DNA of 64,000 nucleotides from contig NZ_CP046452.1 in the NCBI RefSeq assembly GCF_009734385.1, forward strand, positions 1,116,001 through 1,180,000. The letters are read 5' to 3'. The position numbers and the translations under genes are program-made. Below are positions 33,800 to 42,929 of this stretch, piece by piece (the first letter of the stretch is position 1; each line of letters opens with the position of its first letter). Source of the DNA: Corynebacterium kalinowskii. Lineage in GTDB: Bacteria; Actinomycetota; Actinomycetes; Mycobacteriales; Mycobacteriaceae. The notes under the pieces were generated by a model. The model did no database searches. It was not told the DNA's origin and was given only the letters and a program-made list of their open reading frames with translations.

Positions 33800-34183
33800 A
33801 TGGCAGATCGCGTACTTCGTGGCAGCCGCATGGGCGCCGTTTCCTATGAAACCGACCGCGACCACGACCTCGCCCCTCGGCAGCTGGTTAAGTACAAGAC
33901 CGATACCGGCGAAGTTTATGAAGTCCCATTCGCAGACGATGCGGAAATCCCAAGCACCTGGCTGTGCAAGAACGGCCAAGTGGGAACCCTCATGGAAGGT
34001 GAAGGCCAGGAAGCCAAGGAAGTAAAGCCTCCTCGCACCCACTGGGATATGCTTCGTGAGCGTCGCAGCATCGAAGAACTCGACGTACTTCTGGACGAGC
34101 GTGTGGAACTCCTCCGCAAGCGTCGTCGCAATGCAGCTCGCCTGCTCAAGCAGCAGCAAGAAGAAGCCGCTGCGCAGCAGTAG
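33800..34183 (+). CDS. rbpA: RNA polymerase-binding protein RbpA
   Basis: 127 residues. It opens MADRVLRGSRMGAVSYETDRDHDLAPRQ, the conserved N-terminal tail, has the core domain with VPFADDAEIPSTWLC, and a basic-linker/sigma-interaction helix THWDMLRERRSIEELDVLLDERVELLR. RbpA binds the primary sigma factor and stabilises the open promoter complex; it is found only in actinobacteria. The Gln-rich end (QQQEEAAAQQ) varies between species. AAGGA is upstream of the ATG, and a hairpin terminator follows. Confidence 0.96.
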   Translation: MADRVLRGSRMGAVSYETDRDHDLAPRQLVKYKTDTGEVYEVPFADDAEIPSTWLCKNGQVGTLMEGEGQEAKEVKPPRTHWDMLRERRSIEELDVLLDERVELLRKRRRNAARLLKQQQEEAAAQQ

Positions 34184-34198
34184 TTACTTCCCCACTTG

Positions 34199-34228
34199 AT
34201 CCGTCTACTTACTGGTAGGCGGATTTTT
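34199..34228 (+). terminator. Rho-independent terminator of rbpA
   Basis: ATCCGTCTAC pairs with GTAGGCGGAT (one G-T pair) around TTACTG and is followed by a run of five T, a textbook terminator 15 bases after the rbpA stop. Confidence 0.9.
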
Positions 34229-34310
34229 GTTTGTTTTGCTTCCTTGAAATGAAATTGTGTCTAGGCGGTCGAATTTCATCGGCCCCGAAACCAGTACCCC
34301 GAAAAGACAA

Positions 34311-34342
34311 TAGGCCCGAGACCATATTCGGTCCCGGGCCTA
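34311..34342 (-). terminator. Hairpin terminator of ppm1
   Basis: TAGGCCCG…GACC (34311 on) pairs with GGTC…CGGGCCTA (to 34342) with one mismatch and a short loop. On the minus strand it comes 15 bases after the ppm1 stop and is followed by ATTGTCTTTTC. It sits between two convergent genes. Confidence 0.82.
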
Positions 34343-34357
34343 GAATTCAGCCAATCG

Positions 34358-35161
34358 CTAGAACTGGCTCTTCTTGCGCTTATTGTCGATCTCGTACTTG
34401 ACCAGACCGACCATTTCCTTGGCCAATTCACGGGCCTGCTCACCTCGGTGAGCCACACCCCACTTCGTCACCTCGAGGAGGGAATCCTTGACAAAGGAGC
34501 CGTCGAGCTTGGATTCGCCGATCTCGCGTTCGGTGAAGGTGATCGGTACCTCGACAACGTCGAAGCCCTGCTCCACGGCCCGGCGTGCCACGTCCACCTG
34601 GAAGATGTAGCCCTTACGGGAGATTTCATCGAAGTCGATGGCTTCGAGCAGTTCGCGTCGGAAAGCGCGGTAGCCAGCGGTCATGTCGGTCAGTCCGGTG
34701 CCGAGCATCAGGCCGATGTAGAGGTTGCCACCCTTGGACAGGAAGAAGCGCTCCTTCGGCCAGTTGACCACCTTGCCACCTGGGACGTAACGGGAGCCGA
34801 TAGCGAGGTCAGCGCCCTGGTCCACTGCCTCGAGCAGTAGGTGAAGCTGCTCAGGGGCGTGGGATCCGTCGGCGTCCATTTCACAAATAACCGTGTAGCC
34901 CTGCTGCAGGCCCCACTCGAAGCCAGCCAGGTAGGCGCCGAGCAGGCCGGTCTTTTCGGTGCGGTGGAGGACCTTGATGTGGTTGTCCTCGGCAGCGAGC
35001 TTGTCGGCGGCTTCGCCGGTGCCGTCAGGCGAGTTGTCATCGACGATGAGGATGTCCACGTCTGGAGTTGCCTTGCGCACGCGGGAGGTAATGAGCGGGA
35101 GGTTCTCCAACTCGTTGTACGTCGGAATGATGACGAGCGTGAGATCGCTTGGGTTGCTCAT
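34358..35161 (-). CDS. ppm1: Polyprenol monophosphomannose synthase
   Basis: 267 residues of a family-2 glycosyltransferase: [25 protein letters not shown], the metal-binding [12 protein letters not shown] and [14 protein letters not shown]. It transfers mannose from GDP-mannose to polyprenyl phosphate, giving the donor used for lipomannan, lipoarabinomannan and protein mannosylation. There is no C-terminal membrane domain. In Mycobacterium tuberculosis this domain is fused to Lnt; here, as in other corynebacteria, they are separate neighbouring genes in one operon. Confidence 0.95.
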   Translation of the reverse strand: MSNPSDLTLVIIPTYNELENLPLITSRVRKATPDVDILIVDDNSPDGTGEAADKLAAEDNHIKVLHRTEKTGLLGAYLAGFEWGLQQGYTVICEMDADGSHAPEQLHLLLEAVDQGADLAIGSRYVPGGKVVNWPKERFFLSKGGNLYIGLMLGTGLTDMTAGYRAFRRELLEAIDFDEISRKGYIFQVDVARRAVEQGFDVVEVPITFTEREIGESKLDGSFVKDSLLEVTKWGVAHRGEQARELAKEMVGLVKYEIDNKRKKSQF

Positions 35162-35212
35162 TGTTAGTTAACTCTCCCCTGGATTCGAAAAGATTTGATG
35201 TTTCAGAACAGT

Positions 35213-36676
35213 TTACCTGTCGCGGCGTGACACCAGGATAGCCAGGATGGCTGAAGCGAGGCCTGCGACCACCAGCGACCATTCGATGATGTGACCGAAT
35301 CGTGACGCGATCGTACGGGTATCGCGCAGTGGCAGCGTATCGATCAGCGTCGCGGGCTGGAAAATCGCAGTCTTCTCGATAATGGAACCGTCTGGTCGGA
35401 TCAGCGCCGAGGATCCGGACGTCGCAGCGACAATCACCGCACGGTCCGTTTCTATGGCGCGCATCCGGCTCATCGCCATCTGCTGGTAGGTCATGTCGGT
35501 AAAGCCGAAGGTTGCGTTGTTGGTCGGTGTGGTCAGGATTTGCGCACCATTATCGACGGCCGTTCGCGCCGCCGCATCGAACGCAACCTCATAACACGTG
35601 GCGACGCCAACGGCGATTCCATTCATGTGCACTATCCCGTTGCCCGTGCCCGGCTGAAAGTTGCCGGCCATGTCCACAAAGGAAGAGAACTTCCGGAAAA
35701 AGTCCCGGTAAGGCATATACTCGCCAAAGGGCTGGAGGAACTTCTTGTGGTGATAGTCCCCTGTTGTTCCGTCAGCGTTGAATACAACCATCGTGTTGCG
35801 GGGCCCCACCTCATCAACAGTGATCGTGCCCACCAGAGTTGGGGCATTCACGTCCGCTACCGCTTCGGTAATGATTTTCCGAGCTTCCTGGTCTGCAAAC
35901 GGATTCACGTCCGAAGAATTCTCGGGCCAGATAACCAGGTCAACGGGCTCATCCACTTCTCCAGTCACCCGGGCGTGGTTAGCGAGCACTGCGCGGCGCT
36001 GGGCATTGAAGTCCAAACCCATGCGCGGCACGTTGCCCTGAATCGCGGCGACCTTGACTTCACCGGAATCCGGGATCGTTGGTGCGAACAAATTCAAGAC
36101 AGGGAAGCTCGCGACGACGAGTAGGCCTGCGATGGTCGTCGAAAAGCGCCGGCTCTGCGCTGCCCCCGCAATGCAGGCACCCGCGAGCACTGCGACGAAG
36201 GTGACCAGTGCAGGCCCGCCTATCGACGCCCATTGCGCCAGCGGCCCATCAATTTGACCCCAACCGAGTCTGCCCCAGGCGAAGCCGCCAAACGGCCAGT
36301 TGCTGCGCACAAACTCGGCAGAGATAAACCACAGTGCGAACGCGAGTGGGCCCCAATGTTTGAGGCGTGCGATCGGTACGGCGACGGCCCCGAAGACGAT
36401 GAAATACAACGATTCAGTGATCGCCAGTGCCACCCACGGGACAGCGCCGACGAACTCCCCCACCCACGGCAACAACGGCAGGTAGAGGCCCAATCCAAAG
36501 ACGAATCCGAGGAGAGCTCCGGTGCGTTTGCGAGGTGACTTGTCGCCCCACGTGTGTGAGAAGTAAAGCAGGCCGAGCCCAAGGATCCCGGCCCACCACC
36601 AGCCCAGCGGTTCGAAAGAGGTAAAGCAGGCTGCGCCGCCGAGCGCGGCGAGCAGCAGCCGAAGAACGAGGGTCAC
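35213..36676 (-). CDS. lnt: Apolipoprotein N-acyltransferase
   Basis: 487 residues. About six helices in the first 200 residues, then a nitrilase-like domain outside the membrane, then a final helix. The catalytic triad is visible: Glu in VIWPENSSDVN, Lys in HHKKFLQPFGEY, Cys in VGVATCYEVAFD. It adds the third acyl chain to the N-terminal cysteine of lipoproteins, so it acts on products such as the lipoproteins encoded elsewhere in this window. Its start overlaps the stop of fxsA by four bases; ppm1 follows 51 bases later. Confidence 0.96.
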   Translation of the reverse strand: MTLVLRLLLAALGGAACFTSFEPLGWWWAGILGLGLLYFSHTWGDKSPRKRTGALLGFVFGLGLYLPLLPWVGEFVGAVPWVALAITESLYFIVFGAVAVPIARLKHWGPLAFALWFISAEFVRSNWPFGGFAWGRLGWGQIDGPLAQWASIGGPALVTFVAVLAGACIAGAAQSRRFSTTIAGLLVVASFPVLNLFAPTIPDSGEVKVAAIQGNVPRMGLDFNAQRRAVLANHARVTGEVDEPVDLVIWPENSSDVNPFADQEARKIITEAVADVNAPTLVGTITVDEVGPRNTMVVFNADGTTGDYHHKKFLQPFGEYMPYRDFFRKFSSFVDMAGNFQPGTGNGIVHMNGIAVGVATCYEVAFDAAARTAVDNGAQILTTPTNNATFGFTDMTYQQMAMSRMRAIETDRAVIVAATSGSSALIRPDGSIIEKTAIFQPATLIDTLPLRDTRTIASRFGHIIEWSLVVAGLASAILAILVSRRDR

Positions 36677-37167
36677 TTGAAGTCCTCCGGTTTGACGTTC
36701 TCAGACCAGTCGTGAATCTCTTCTTCGTCAATGACGGGCTTGTTTGGGTCCATGAAGGATCCGTAACTTGCCTGCTCGCGGTAGCGGTTGGCCTGTTCAA
36801 AGCCCTTCATGCCGAGGTTCTCCACCTTGACGCGCAGTTTCTTTGCCAACATCCCCCGCACGAGCGCGCGGGTTGGGGACAAAATGAAAAGAAGGCCCAG
36901 TACCGTCGTGACAAAGCCCGGCAGCGCGACCAGAATCGCGCCAGCGGCAAGCAAACCGTAGTCGCCGGCCAGACGGCCCGGATTAACCTTTTGCTGGTGC
37001 AACGCGACGCGCCCGATGCGCTTCATCTCAAAGGCTGCGAGCACCAGGCCGCCGAAAAAGGTCAGGAACAGGGCGACCAGCGCCCAACCGACGCCGATCA
37101 GCTGCGAGACACCCCAAAACGCGAGCGCCTCGATGAGGAAATACGGGATTGCAATGATGAGTGGCAC
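36673..37167 (-). CDS. fxsA: FxsA-family membrane protein
   Basis: 164 residues. Two N-terminal helices (MPLIIAIPYFLIEALAFWGVSQLIGVG, ALVALFLTFFGGLVLAAFEMKR) and a third with LLAAGAILVALPGFVTTVLGLLFILSP form the FxsA signature; a charged tail follows. E. coli FxsA suppresses F-plasmid exclusion of phage T7 when overproduced; its normal role is unknown. It is co-transcribed with lnt and ppm1. Confidence 0.9.
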   Translation of the reverse strand: MPLIIAIPYFLIEALAFWGVSQLIGVGWALVALFLTFFGGLVLAAFEMKRIGRVALHQQKVNPGRLAGDYGLLAAGAILVALPGFVTTVLGLLFILSPTRALVRGMLAKKLRVKVENLGMKGFEQANRYREQASYGSFMDPNKPVIDEEEIHDWSENVKPEDFK

Positions 37168-37212
37168 CCCACCACTGTAGATGGTGGGGCTGAGAAAAGC
37201 GTGGAACCCCGA

Positions 37213-40200
37213 CTACCGGTCCTCCAGGTTGCCTTCCATATCCAAGAACGTCTGGCGCAGGGTGTCCAGGTCCTCCGCCGAAGGCTCGGACCACATGCCA
37301 CGGTCCGCTGCTTCTAACAGGCGTTCGGAGATGTCACGCAGCGCCCACGGGTTGGACTTTTCAAAGAATTCGCGCATCGTTTCATCGCGGACGTACTCCT
37401 GCGTCAAGGTCTCATACATCCAGTCATCCATGAGGCCCGTGGTGGCGTCGTAGCCAAACAGGTAGTCCACGGTGGCGGACATCTCGAACGCGCCCTTGTA
37501 TCCGTGGTTCCGCATAGCTTCCAGCCAGCGTGGGTTGACTACGCGGGCGCGGAACACGCGGCGGGATTCCTCGTGAAGGGTGCGGGTCTTCACGGTTTCC
37601 TGGCGAGTCGAATCTCCGATGTAGGCCTCCGGATCCTTACCGGTCAGGGCGCGCACAGTGGCGACCATGCCGCCGTGGAACTGGAAATAATCGTCCGAGT
37701 CAGCGATGTCGTGTTCCTGGGAGTCCACGTTCTTTGCTGCCACGGAGATGCGCTGGTAGGCCTCGCGCATCTCGTCTTTGGCTTCGACACCGTCGACACC
37801 GCGGCCGTAGGCGTAGCCTCCCCAGGTGGTGTACACCTCGGCGAGGTCCTGGTCATCACGCCAGTTGCCGGATTCGATGAGCTGCAGCAGGCCAGCGCCG
37901 TAAGTGCCCGGCTTGGAGCCGAAGATGCGGCGGATTGGCTTGCCAGCATCAGCGTGCGCCCGAACGAAATTCATGTCTGTTGGCTCGTCCAAGCCTGCAA
38001 CGAGCTGCACCGCATCATCGAGCAATGCCACCACGTGTGGGAAGGCATCGCGGAAGAAGCCGGAAATGCGGACGGTGACGTCGATGCGCGGGCGCCCCAG
38101 CTCTTCCAGCGGGATCACCTGCAAATCAATGACGCGCCTGGAAGCCTCGTCCCACACCGGGCGCACGCCCAGCAGCGCGAAAACTTCGGCGATGTCGTCA
38201 CCCGACGTTCGCATCGCGGAGGTGCCCCAGACCGAAAGGCCGACGGACTTCGGGTGCTCGCCGTGCTCCGCGAGGTAACGCTCGACCAGCGAATCAGCCA
38301 GTAGCTGGCCCGTCTCCCAGGCCAACCGGCTCGGGATCGACTTCGGATCCACTGAGTAGAAATTGCGACCGGTCGGCAGCACGTTGAGTAGGCCACGCAT
38401 CGGGGAACCAGACGGACCCGCTTCAATGAACTCGCCGTTCAGCGCGCGCAGGATCTGCGTGATCTCGCGCGGGGTCTGCTGCAGGCGGGGCACCATCTCC
38501 GTGCAGGCGAACCGCAGGATGTCCTTCACCTGCTCCGGAGCCTCAAGCTTTTCGACGGCCTCAGCTGCCCACCCTGCTTCCGCAAGCTGCGTCAGCAGTT
38601 GTTTGGCTTGAGATTCGACCTCGTCCACGCGGGCGCGAGTCTCGTCCCCTGCCTCGGACAGGCCAAAGGCTTCACGCAGACCGGCGACCGACTGCTCGCC
38701 GCCCCAAAGCTGGCGGGCGCGCAGCATGGCGAGGACGAGCTCGACCAGGACTTCGCCTTCGATCGGCTCACCGAGGATGTGCAGGCCGCCGCGGATGGCG
38801 ACGTCCTTGATCTCGCAGAGCCAGCCGTCGATGTGCATGAGCATGTCATCGAAGACTTCTTCGTCCGGGCGCTCCTCCCATCCCAGGTCCTGGTCCATCT
38901 TGGCCGCCGTCAATAGGGTCCAGATTTCCTGGCGGATGGCCGGAAGCTTGGAGGGGTCCATAGCGGAGATGTTCTGGTGCTCGTCGAGGAGCTGCTCCAG
39001 GCGGGTGATGTCGCCGTAGGATTCAGCGCGGGACATCGGCGGGATCATGTGGTCGACCAGCACGGCGTGTGCGCGGCGCTTGGCCTGGGTGCCCTCGCCT
39101 GGGTCGTTGACCAGGAACGGGTAGATGAGCGGGATGTCCGCGATGGCCTGGTCGGTGTAGCACTCGGCGGACATGCCGACGGTCTTGCCCGGCAGCCATT
39201 CCATATTGCCGTGCTTGCCCATGTGGACGATCGCATCGGCTCCAAACACGCTGCGCAGCCAGTGGTAAGTGCCCAGGTAGTGGTGGTTCGCCGGCAGGTC
39301 AGGGTCGTGGTAGATGCCCACCGGGTTCTCGCCGAAACCGCGCGGTGGCTGCACCATCACGACGACGTTGCCAAACTGCAGAACAGCGATGTAGATCTCT
39401 CCCGTGCTTGGGTTCACGTAGTGCGTGCCAGGGGCCTCGCCCCAGTGCTCGGTCATTTCTGCTTGAGTGGCTTGAGGGAGGGTGGCGAAGTACTCTTCAT
39501 ACGCTTCGCGCGAGAGCTTCAACGGGTTGTTCGCCAGCACTTCTTCGGTTAGCCACTCGGGGTCGTGGCCGCCGGCCTCGATGATGGCGTGCATGAAGGC
39601 GTCGCCGTCCATGTTGGCGTAGCCAGGGATCTTAGTCAGGTCGCCAAGATCGTAGCCCGCCTCGACCATGGCCTTGAGCACGCGCAACGTTGAAGCCGGG
39701 GTGTCCAGGCCGACGGCGTTGCCGATGCGGGCGTGCTTAGTCGGGTACGCCGAGAGCATGACAGCGATCTTCTTCTCGGAATTCGCCAAAGCCCGCAGGC
39801 GCGCGTGCCTCACCGCGATTCCTGCCAGTCGTTCGCAACGCTCCGCATCCGGGACATAGGCGATGAGGCCGTCGGAGTCGTACTCCTTGAAGGAGAATGG
39901 CACGGTGATGATACGGCCGTCGAACTCCGGCACCGCCACCTGCGTTGCCACGTCAAGCGGGGTCAAACCGTCGTCGTTTTCGTCCCAGTCGGCGCGAGGC
40001 GTGGTGAGCGCGAGGCCCTGGATGATCGGAATATTGAGGGCTGCGAGCTCTGCGACGTCCCATGCTTCGTCGTCGCCACCAGCCTGCGCAGCGGCCGGTT
40101 TGGTGCCGCCAGCAGCGAGGACGGTGGTGATGGCGGCATCCGTCTTGGCGAGCTCGGCAAGCAATTCCGGCGCGGCCTGGCGTAGCGACGCCGTGAAGAT

Positions 40201-40776
40201 CGGCAGCGCAGTCGCACCCTGCTCCTCGATAGCGCGGGACAGGGCCTTGATGTATTCGGTGTTACCCGCCAAGTGCTGGGCGCGGTAATAGAGCACGGCG
40301 ATGCGCGGACCAGTTGGGGCATCTCCGGTCGCCCAGGTATTGCGCTCCAAGAATCCCCACATCGGCATGTGTTCCGGTTCGTCGAAGCCGTAGCCGGTGA
40401 GCAGGATTGTGTCCGAGAGGAAGCGGTAGAGGTGCTCCAGGTTCTTGGCGGAGCCCTCGGCCAGATAGGTGTGGGCGGTCGTCGTCACGCCCGCTGGCAC
40501 GGTGGACAGCTCAGTGAGCTCGGCGTCCACGGCCAGCTCGCCCGAGACCGCCACAGTGGGAATGCCGGTCTTCAGTACGGCTTCCAGGCCAGCCTCCCAG
40601 GCGCGCTTGCCACCGAGCAGCCTGACGACTGCGATGGATGCATCGCCCAGCCACTCTGCGACCTGGTCGGCCTTCAGCGACATTGGGTTGGCGTACTTGA
40701 ACTCGACGTTCTCGGCCTCGTTGGCGGCTTTGGCGGAGAGCAGGTCAGTATCCGAAGTGGACAGCAGGGCAATCAC
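37213..40776 (-). CDS. cobN: Cobaltochelatase subunit CobN
   Basis: 1187 residues, the large subunit that inserts Co2+ into hydrogenobyrinate a,c-diamide in the aerobic B12 pathway, with ATPase subunits supplied elsewhere. The family hallmark IVHMGKHGNMEWLPGKTVGM lies near the middle, and motifs typical of the CobN/ChlH group (PTGRNFYSVDPKSIP; WGTSAMRTSGDDIAE) follow. GTG start with AAGGA upstream. The transcript passes through a cobalamin riboswitch (40840-40945), so expression should fall when B12 is plentiful. Confidence 0.96.
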   Translation of the reverse strand: MIALLSTSDTDLLSAKAANEAENVEFKYANPMSLKADQVAEWLGDASIAVVRLLGGKRAWEAGLEAVLKTGIPTVAVSGELAVDAELTELSTVPAGVTTTAHTYLAEGSAKNLEHLYRFLSDTILLTGYGFDEPEHMPMWGFLERNTWATGDAPTGPRIAVLYYRAQHLAGNTEYIKALSRAIEEQGATALPIFTASLRQAAPELLAELAKTDAAITTVLAAGGTKPAAAQAGGDDEAWDVAELAALNIPIIQGLALTTPRADWDENDDGLTPLDVATQVAVPEFDGRIITVPFSFKEYDSDGLIAYVPDAERCERLAGIAVRHARLRALANSEKKIAVMLSAYPTKHARIGNAVGLDTPASTLRVLKAMVEAGYDLGDLTKIPGYANMDGDAFMHAIIEAGGHDPEWLTEEVLANNPLKLSREAYEEYFATLPQATQAEMTEHWGEAPGTHYVNPSTGEIYIAVLQFGNVVVMVQPPRGFGENPVGIYHDPDLPANHHYLGTYHWLRSVFGADAIVHMGKHGNMEWLPGKTVGMSAECYTDQAIADIPLIYPFLVNDPGEGTQAKRRAHAVLVDHMIPPMSRAESYGDITRLEQLLDEHQNISAMDPSKLPAIRQEIWTLLTAAKMDQDLGWEERPDEEVFDDMLMHIDGWLCEIKDVAIRGGLHILGEPIEGEVLVELVLAMLRARQLWGGEQSVAGLREAFGLSEAGDETRARVDEVESQAKQLLTQLAEAGWAAEAVEKLEAPEQVKDILRFACTEMVPRLQQTPREITQILRALNGEFIEAGPSGSPMRGLLNVLPTGRNFYSVDPKSIPSRLAWETGQLLADSLVERYLAEHGEHPKSVGLSVWGTSAMRTSGDDIAEVFALLGVRPVWDEASRRVIDLQVIPLEELGRPRIDVTVRISGFFRDAFPHVVALLDDAVQLVAGLDEPTDMNFVRAHADAGKPIRRIFGSKPGTYGAGLLQLIESGNWRDDQDLAEVYTTWGGYAYGRGVDGVEAKDEMREAYQRISVAAKNVDSQEHDIADSDDYFQFHGGMVATVRALTGKDPEAYIGDSTRQETVKTRTLHEESRRVFRARVVNPRWLEAMRNHGYKGAFEMSATVDYLFGYDATTGLMDDWMYETLTQEYVRDETMREFFEKSNPWALRDISERLLEAADRGMWSEPSAEDLDTLRQTFLDMEGNLEDR

Positions 40777-40839
40777 GTGTGGTTAGTCCTTACAAATGCA
40801 GTGGTCAGGGTTACGCGCCCATTCGCTGCGTCACACAAA

Positions 40840-40945
40840 AGACGGGGTTGCAGGTCTGACTGTGACAGTGGCGCGACCGACCGGACTTGCACCGGATTCC
40901 GCGAGACCCCTCATGTGACACTGGCATGATTGTGGCGTACCTGAC
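40840..40945 (-). ncRNA. Cobalamin riboswitch upstream of cobN
   Basis: On the minus strand, in order: GGTACGCCACA (P3-side), GCGGAATCCGGTGCAAGTCC (P5-P6 core with the GGTGxAAxTCC repeat), GTCGCGCCACTGTCAC (the GCCACTG element) and GTCAGACCTGCAAC, which matches the B12 box AGYCAGGAGACCTGCC with a small deletion. The 3' edge is about 60 bases before the cobN start, so control is likely at translation or by a hairpin in that gap. Ends are approximate. Confidence 0.85.
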
Positions 40946-41034
40946 ATGGTACGTGACGGACCTCTTAGGACCAGTTTGGGCATCACGTTACAAACAATTG
41001 CATTCACTTTGCTCTTGACATGATCTAATATAGA

Positions 41035-41045
41035 CAAGTAACTTG
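41035..41045. promoter_or_regulatory. Putative operator of the MarR operon
   Basis: CAAGTAACTTG is a perfect dyad (five-base arms) six bases before the marR start at 41051 and just downstream of a TTGACA-type element and an AT-rich TAATATAG stretch. MarR proteins usually bind such dyads at their own promoter. Confidence 0.5.
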
Positions 41046-41050
41046 AACAT

Positions 41051-41500
41051 ATGACTTGTGTAAATGGATTTCCGGAATCATCATTGCAGTCTTTGATTGC
41101 AGAAGCCTTCGATCGACAAACCTCAGATTTACTCAAATACTGGCATGATCGCGGACACGAGAAACTGACGATTAGTCATTTTCTTAACGTTTTGCGTTTT
41201 GTGTCTCAAGAAGGCATTCGGCCGGCCCGAATTTCGGAGCTTTCTGGCATCTCCCAACAAGGAACCAGCTTGCTCATAACCGAGTTGGTTTCACTGGGGT
41301 ATGTTGACCGGACCCCAGATCCAGCAGACAAACGTGCCCAGGTAGTTCGTTGGAGCGAAAAGGGGCTAGCGGTCGCTTGGGTGACTGAAACTTGGTTCAG
41401 AGAGTGTGAGAAAAACTGGCGTAATCACCTAGGCGACCAAGCTGTAGAAGGCGCATTCTTGACCTTGCAGCACGTCATCAGCGAAGGAAGAGAAAAGTGA
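41051..41500 (+). CDS. MarR-family transcriptional regulator
   Basis: 149 residues. Winged helix with ISHFLNVLRFVSQEG, ARISELSGISQQGTSLLITELVSLGYV as recognition helix, and the wing DRTPDPADKRAQVVRWSEKG (DxRxxxV-like pattern of MarR). It heads an operon with two small membrane-protein genes, the first of which overlaps its stop. It probably represses this operon through the dyad at 41035-41045. The inducer is unknown. The start could also be set by the preceding AT-rich leader. Confidence 0.9.
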   Translation: MTCVNGFPESSLQSLIAEAFDRQTSDLLKYWHDRGHEKLTISHFLNVLRFVSQEGIRPARISELSGISQQGTSLLITELVSLGYVDRTPDPADKRAQVVRWSEKGLAVAWVTETWFRECEKNWRNHLGDQAVEGAFLTLQHVISEGREK

Positions 41501-41733
41501 AGGCACTACTGAAGTGGGCCGGTTTGATAACTGCTATCCCGGTCACCTTGCTCGGTGTGCTTTGGGCTGCTCAGGGCTTCGGACTCGTGGAAATTGACCC
41601 CATAGCCTGCGTTGGTGATTGCCAACCGCTCAAAGGCCCAAACTGGAGGTGGGCAGTGGCCGGAGTTTTGACTGTTATTGGTGGGATGACAGGAGTGCTA
41701 GTGCTCACTCGTTCCTTGAGACCAAAGAGGTAA
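41497..41733 (+). CDS. Small membrane protein in MarR operon
   Basis: 78 residues with two hydrophobic helices (LITAIPVTLLGVLWAAQGF and WAVAGVLTVIGGMTGVLVLT) separated by a loop with a Cys pair (IACVGDCQPLKGP) that may form a disulfide outside the cell. The GTG start overlaps the marR stop, so expression is coupled. Unknown function. Confidence 0.75.
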   Translation: MKALLKWAGLITAIPVTLLGVLWAAQGFGLVEIDPIACVGDCQPLKGPNWRWAVAGVLTVIGGMTGVLVLTRSLRPKR

Positions 41734-41736
41734 AAA

Positions 41737-42105
41737 TTGGCATATTGGAAAAGAACTGCTGAGGTTTCCCTAGGTTTCGGTTCGGCGGGGTTTGGCTTTA
41801 TCGCGTTGATTCGGCCGAGACTCTTAGTCCCAAATGATCAATCCGTGGCTTCCTACTATTCACTTATGTTTGCCTCCCGAGCTGTTCCTCTGGGCATCGT
41901 GTTCGGTTTGTCAGCCGCCCGAGGCAAAATTGGTCCGGATCTGCTCACGGTGATGGTTGTAAGTCAAGCATTGGATTCTGTGCTCGGCGCTGCTTTTAGG
42001 AGCCCTGGACAAACGATTTCTGCTGGGCTGGCTGCAACGCTGCTGGGATTGAAACTGGCGGATCAAAGCTTTTCCTACAATGAAGTGGGATGCGGTAAAA
42101 CATAA
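41737..42105 (+). CDS. Small membrane protein, DUF4267-like, in MarR operon
   Basis: 122 residues beginning at a TTG with AGAGG six bases upstream. Hydrophobic segments (LGFGSAGFGFIALIRP, YYSLMFASRAVPLGIVFGLSAA, LLTVMVVSQALDSVLGAAF, AGLAATLLGLKLA) indicate four helices, a pattern like DUF4267/DUF4345 proteins. It follows the previous gene after three bases. Role unknown; the MarR regulator suggests induction by a small molecule. Confidence 0.7.
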   Translation: MAYWKRTAEVSLGFGSAGFGFIALIRPRLLVPNDQSVASYYSLMFASRAVPLGIVFGLSAARGKIGPDLLTVMVVSQALDSVLGAAFRSPGQTISAGLAATLLGLKLADQSFSYNEVGCGKT

Positions 42106-42272
42106 ATCGGCATGGCTGTCTAAAACCAAGTCTTCCCTCCCCAAGGGCTTCACAGCGTGCCCAATTGGTTACGCAATTCCTCTCCGGGCTATTTCATCAC
42201 CTATAGCGAGAGAATTCGATTGCTCGTATGGATCGCTCGCGGACTCGATTTGCCGACTTTAGACTAGGCAGC

Positions 42273-42929
42273 ATGGCCCTGTTCAACCGTGTACCTCGTG
42301 CCCAATCCCCCGTCCTCCACACTTTGATTGCAGACCATTCCATCCTGACTCTAGAAGCTCAGGAAACACTCGGCGATTACGCTGGTGACGAAGATTGGGC
42401 TGTAGATATTTCCACCGGCACGATCAGCTTCGGCGAGTCCATCTTTCCTGTGCAGGTGCTGGGCACCCTGGAAGGTTCAGTGTGGCAGTGGGCCTGGCAC
42501 GATAGGGGCTTTGCCGATCGCCTCGATCACCCAGCTATTAGTGGAATCACCGAGCTGCGAGGTCGCGCACAGGAACTGCAGATTCCCGAATTTGCGGAAC
42601 CTGCCATCAAAATCGACGAGCTAAGCAACCTCGGTCTGCTGCCCGGCGCTGGGTTGGCATCCGTGGCTGCACAGTTGATTGGATTCAATGCCTTCTTCGG
42701 CGGAGATACTGGTCAAGCTACGATGTTTTTCGCCGTGGACGTTCCACTTGATGAACCCAAGATGGAAGATCTCAACCGCTACACCCAACAGGCATTCCAC
42801 AACACGGACAACATTGAGGACGCACTTCGACTGTGGGCTGCCAAGCGTAACTCGCGCGTTTCAGAAATCGACGGTGGAATCAAAGTAATGCTGCCAGACA
42901 GCACCTTCTGCGAGTTTTTCCTCAACTAG
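42273..42929 (+). CDS. DUF6882-type protein of unknown function
   Basis: 218 residues. Recognisable segments are ISFGESIFPVQVLGTLEGSVWQWAWHDRGF and the acidic second half ending MLPDSTFCEFFLN, as in DUF6882 proteins. It is cytosolic with no signal or helix. The start chosen is the ATG of MALFNRVPRA; an in-frame ATG 15 codons earlier is preceded by nothing useful. Its stop overlaps the end of the convergent hydrolase gene by four bases. Confidence 0.7.
   Translation: MALFNRVPRAQSPVLHTLIADHSILTLEAQETLGDYAGDEDWAVDISTGTISFGESIFPVQVLGTLEGSVWQWAWHDRGFADRLDHPAISGITELRGRAQELQIPEFAEPAIKIDELSNLGLLPGAGLASVAAQLIGFNAFFGGDTGQATMFFAVDVPLDEPKMEDLNRYTQQAFHNTDNIEDALRLWAAKRNSRVSEIDGGIKVMLPDSTFCEFFLN

Noticed and set aside
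33482..34159. Open frame of 225 codons antisense to rbpA
   Set aside because: It spans the rbpA coding region and promoter; the protein has no family features, whereas RbpA is certain.
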